A DNA stretch of 64,000 nt, taken from the NCBI RefSeq assembly GCF_000350225.1, contig NW_005179054.1, positions 24,487 to 88,486 of the forward strand, given 5' to 3'. Shown piece after piece: positions 63,031 to 64,000 of this stretch. The DNA is from Chondrus crispus. Taxonomy: Eukaryota; Rhodophyta; Florideophyceae; Gigartinales; Gigartinaceae. The translations under genes were made by a program, and so were the position numbers. The first letter of the stretch is position 1. Every line of letters begins with the position of its first letter. The notes below the pieces were generated by a model that had not been told where the DNA came from, ran no database searches, and saw nothing but the letters and a program-made list of their open reading frames with translations.

Positions 63031-63981
63031 TCACCCCGCGCTGATAGCTGCTAACCGCATCAGGTCATCAACTAAATGGATAGCGTCATCACCAGCTGCC
63101 TTTTCAAGATGCACTGCAGCTTTCTGCAACGCAGATCCCAGTAGGGTCGTCCTGTCCTTATTGGTCAGCGCAGCAGCGACCAGCTCAACGACATCCTCTT
63201 CATCGAGCGCCTCCATACAAGGCTCTTTCCACATCTCATCCTCTGCTCCCCTCATCTCCCGCGGGCGTAGAAACCCTTGTCTCATAATTTCGTTAACGGC
63301 CGCGGTCACCAAGTGTCGAAAGTCGTCATACCAAGGCCCGTGTATGACACAACATGCGTAATGTGCTGCTGGGGTGAAACTAGAGCCCTTGCCTCCCCTG
63401 GCGAACGAATCACCCACGAGCACAACCGGCGCATACTCATAAAACGACTCTGCTCCCACAGGGCCATCCGCCACGTAGACGGCCGCGCTCTCCGTTGGGT
63501 TCTCAGCCCCTTCAGCCGCGCAGAGCACCTCCTCGCGACCGAAGTCTGCCTTGGTGGCAGCGCGACGAATGCGCGCACCACGCGTAGGCTGGGAAGGCGC
63601 GACGATGAGCAAGGCATTGCGGAGCCCCTCCCTCCCGCGAATCCCTGCATGTGCCTTCAGCGCGACCACCTCGTCCGCGCGGCCTTCGGTGACGGCCATC
63701 CAGACGGGCCTTCTCGCCCACGCGCGGGACACGTGTGCCGCGGGCGGCGCGGGCAACGCGCGCGCAGTGGGCGCGCGCAGGAAGGCCGGGCTGGCGGCCT
63801 TGCGCACGTGCGTGTCCGCGGAGCAGAAAGGGCCGAAGCGCTGCACGTGCGAGTGAGTCGGGGTGGTGATGAGCGCGAACGACGAGAGGATGTCGGACGC
63901 GGTGCGCGGGCACCAGTGGTGCAGGCGGGCCTCCAGCTCGGGCGGGAGGCGGGCGTCCACGAGCGCGGCCGGGACGTCCAC
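63031..63981 (-). CDS. 3-deoxy-D-manno-octulosonic-acid transferase (KdtA/WaaA, GT30)-like, C-terminal part
   Basis: 316 codons, open to the window edge. The Met at 63981 is probably internal, because the N-terminal GT-B domain is not present. Matches to the second domain of Kdo transferase: RFGPFCSADTHVRK, RPVWMAVTEGRADEVVALKAH, NALLIVAPSQPTRGARI, then AAVYVADGPVGAESFYEYAPVVLVGDSFARGGK and PAAHYACCVIHGPWYDDFRHLV. Bacterial WaaA attaches Kdo to lipid A. Plant homologues are organellar, with a debated product. It is convergent with the DNAJC21 gene. Low sequence identity in places leaves moderate uncertainty. Confidence 0.7.
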   Translation of the reverse strand: MDVPAALVDARLPPELEARLHHWCPRTASDILSSFALITTPTHSHVQRFGPFCSADTHVRKAASPAFLRAPTARALPAPPAAHVSRAWARRPVWMAVTEGRADEVVALKAHAGIRGREGLRNALLIVAPSQPTRGARIRRAATKADFGREEVLCAAEGAENPTESAAVYVADGPVGAESFYEYAPVVLVGDSFARGGKGSSFTPAAHYACCVIHGPWYDDFRHLVTAAVNEIMRQGFLRPREMRGAEDEMWKEPCMEALDEEDVVELVAAALTNKDRTTLLGSALQKAAVHLEKAAGDDAIHLVDDLMRLAAISAG

Positions 63982-64000
63982 GGCCGACGCGGCGCGGCGT

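Noticed and set aside
1-64000. CRISPR arrays or bacterial operon signals
   Set aside because: No regularly spaced short repeats. Introns and eukaryotic TFIIH/retrotransposon content argue against a prokaryote.

Overview
This 64-kb window is eukaryotic nuclear DNA. Compact host genes flank a roughly 40-kb bed of nested LTR retrotransposons. The host genes include a TFIIH helicase, a cytosolic PGK, an FNR-type reductase with a transit-like leader, and a Kdo-transferase-like glycosyltransferase. Mostly intronless genes, short (~90-112 nt) introns where present, and abundant Ty3/gypsy chromoviruses fit a florideophyte red alga such as Chondrus. That assignment is inference.

Layout. 1-4600: two convergent unrecognised coding regions (one broken, one intact at 769 aa). 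4965-14953: Ty3/gypsy element B on the minus strand, in permuted order: RNase H-integrase-chromodomain, an antisense ORF, one LTR, then gag-protease-RT start. 14954-36030: giant Ty3/gypsy element A on the plus strand, with 1028- and 1040-bp LTRs and about 14.8 kb of its own sequence. It is split by the young element C (26679-32981, minus strand, 495-bp LTRs, TGACG target duplication). 36031-39464: 5' half of Ty3/gypsy element D (minus). 39602 to about 42000: gag and leader of Ty3/gypsy element E (minus). 42002-43802: truncated Ty1/copia element F (minus). From 45530 on the window is gene-like: XPB helicase, nested TIR elements with TAA target duplications, PGK, an unknown two-exon gene, five-exon MsrA, a secreted Cys-rich repeat protein, the FNR-type reductase, a DNAJC21/JJJ1-type protein, and a KdtA/WaaA-like transferase running off the right edge.

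Most notable features. (1) Elements A and B both carry a long ORF antisense to gag-pol next to the LTR. The two products are recognisably related. (2) Element C carries, between its 5' LTR and gag, an accessory ORF with two CX2CX12HX5H zinc fingers, no ATG and a splice-acceptor-like sequence at its start. (3) Elements A, B, D and E share one primer-binding site although their LTRs differ. (4) Nested TIR elements lie at 48282-49779 and 48858-49587, and perfect palindromes lie at 48531-48587 and 60533-60606. Almost every retroelement reading frame is broken by a few stops or frameshifts. The host genes are intact.
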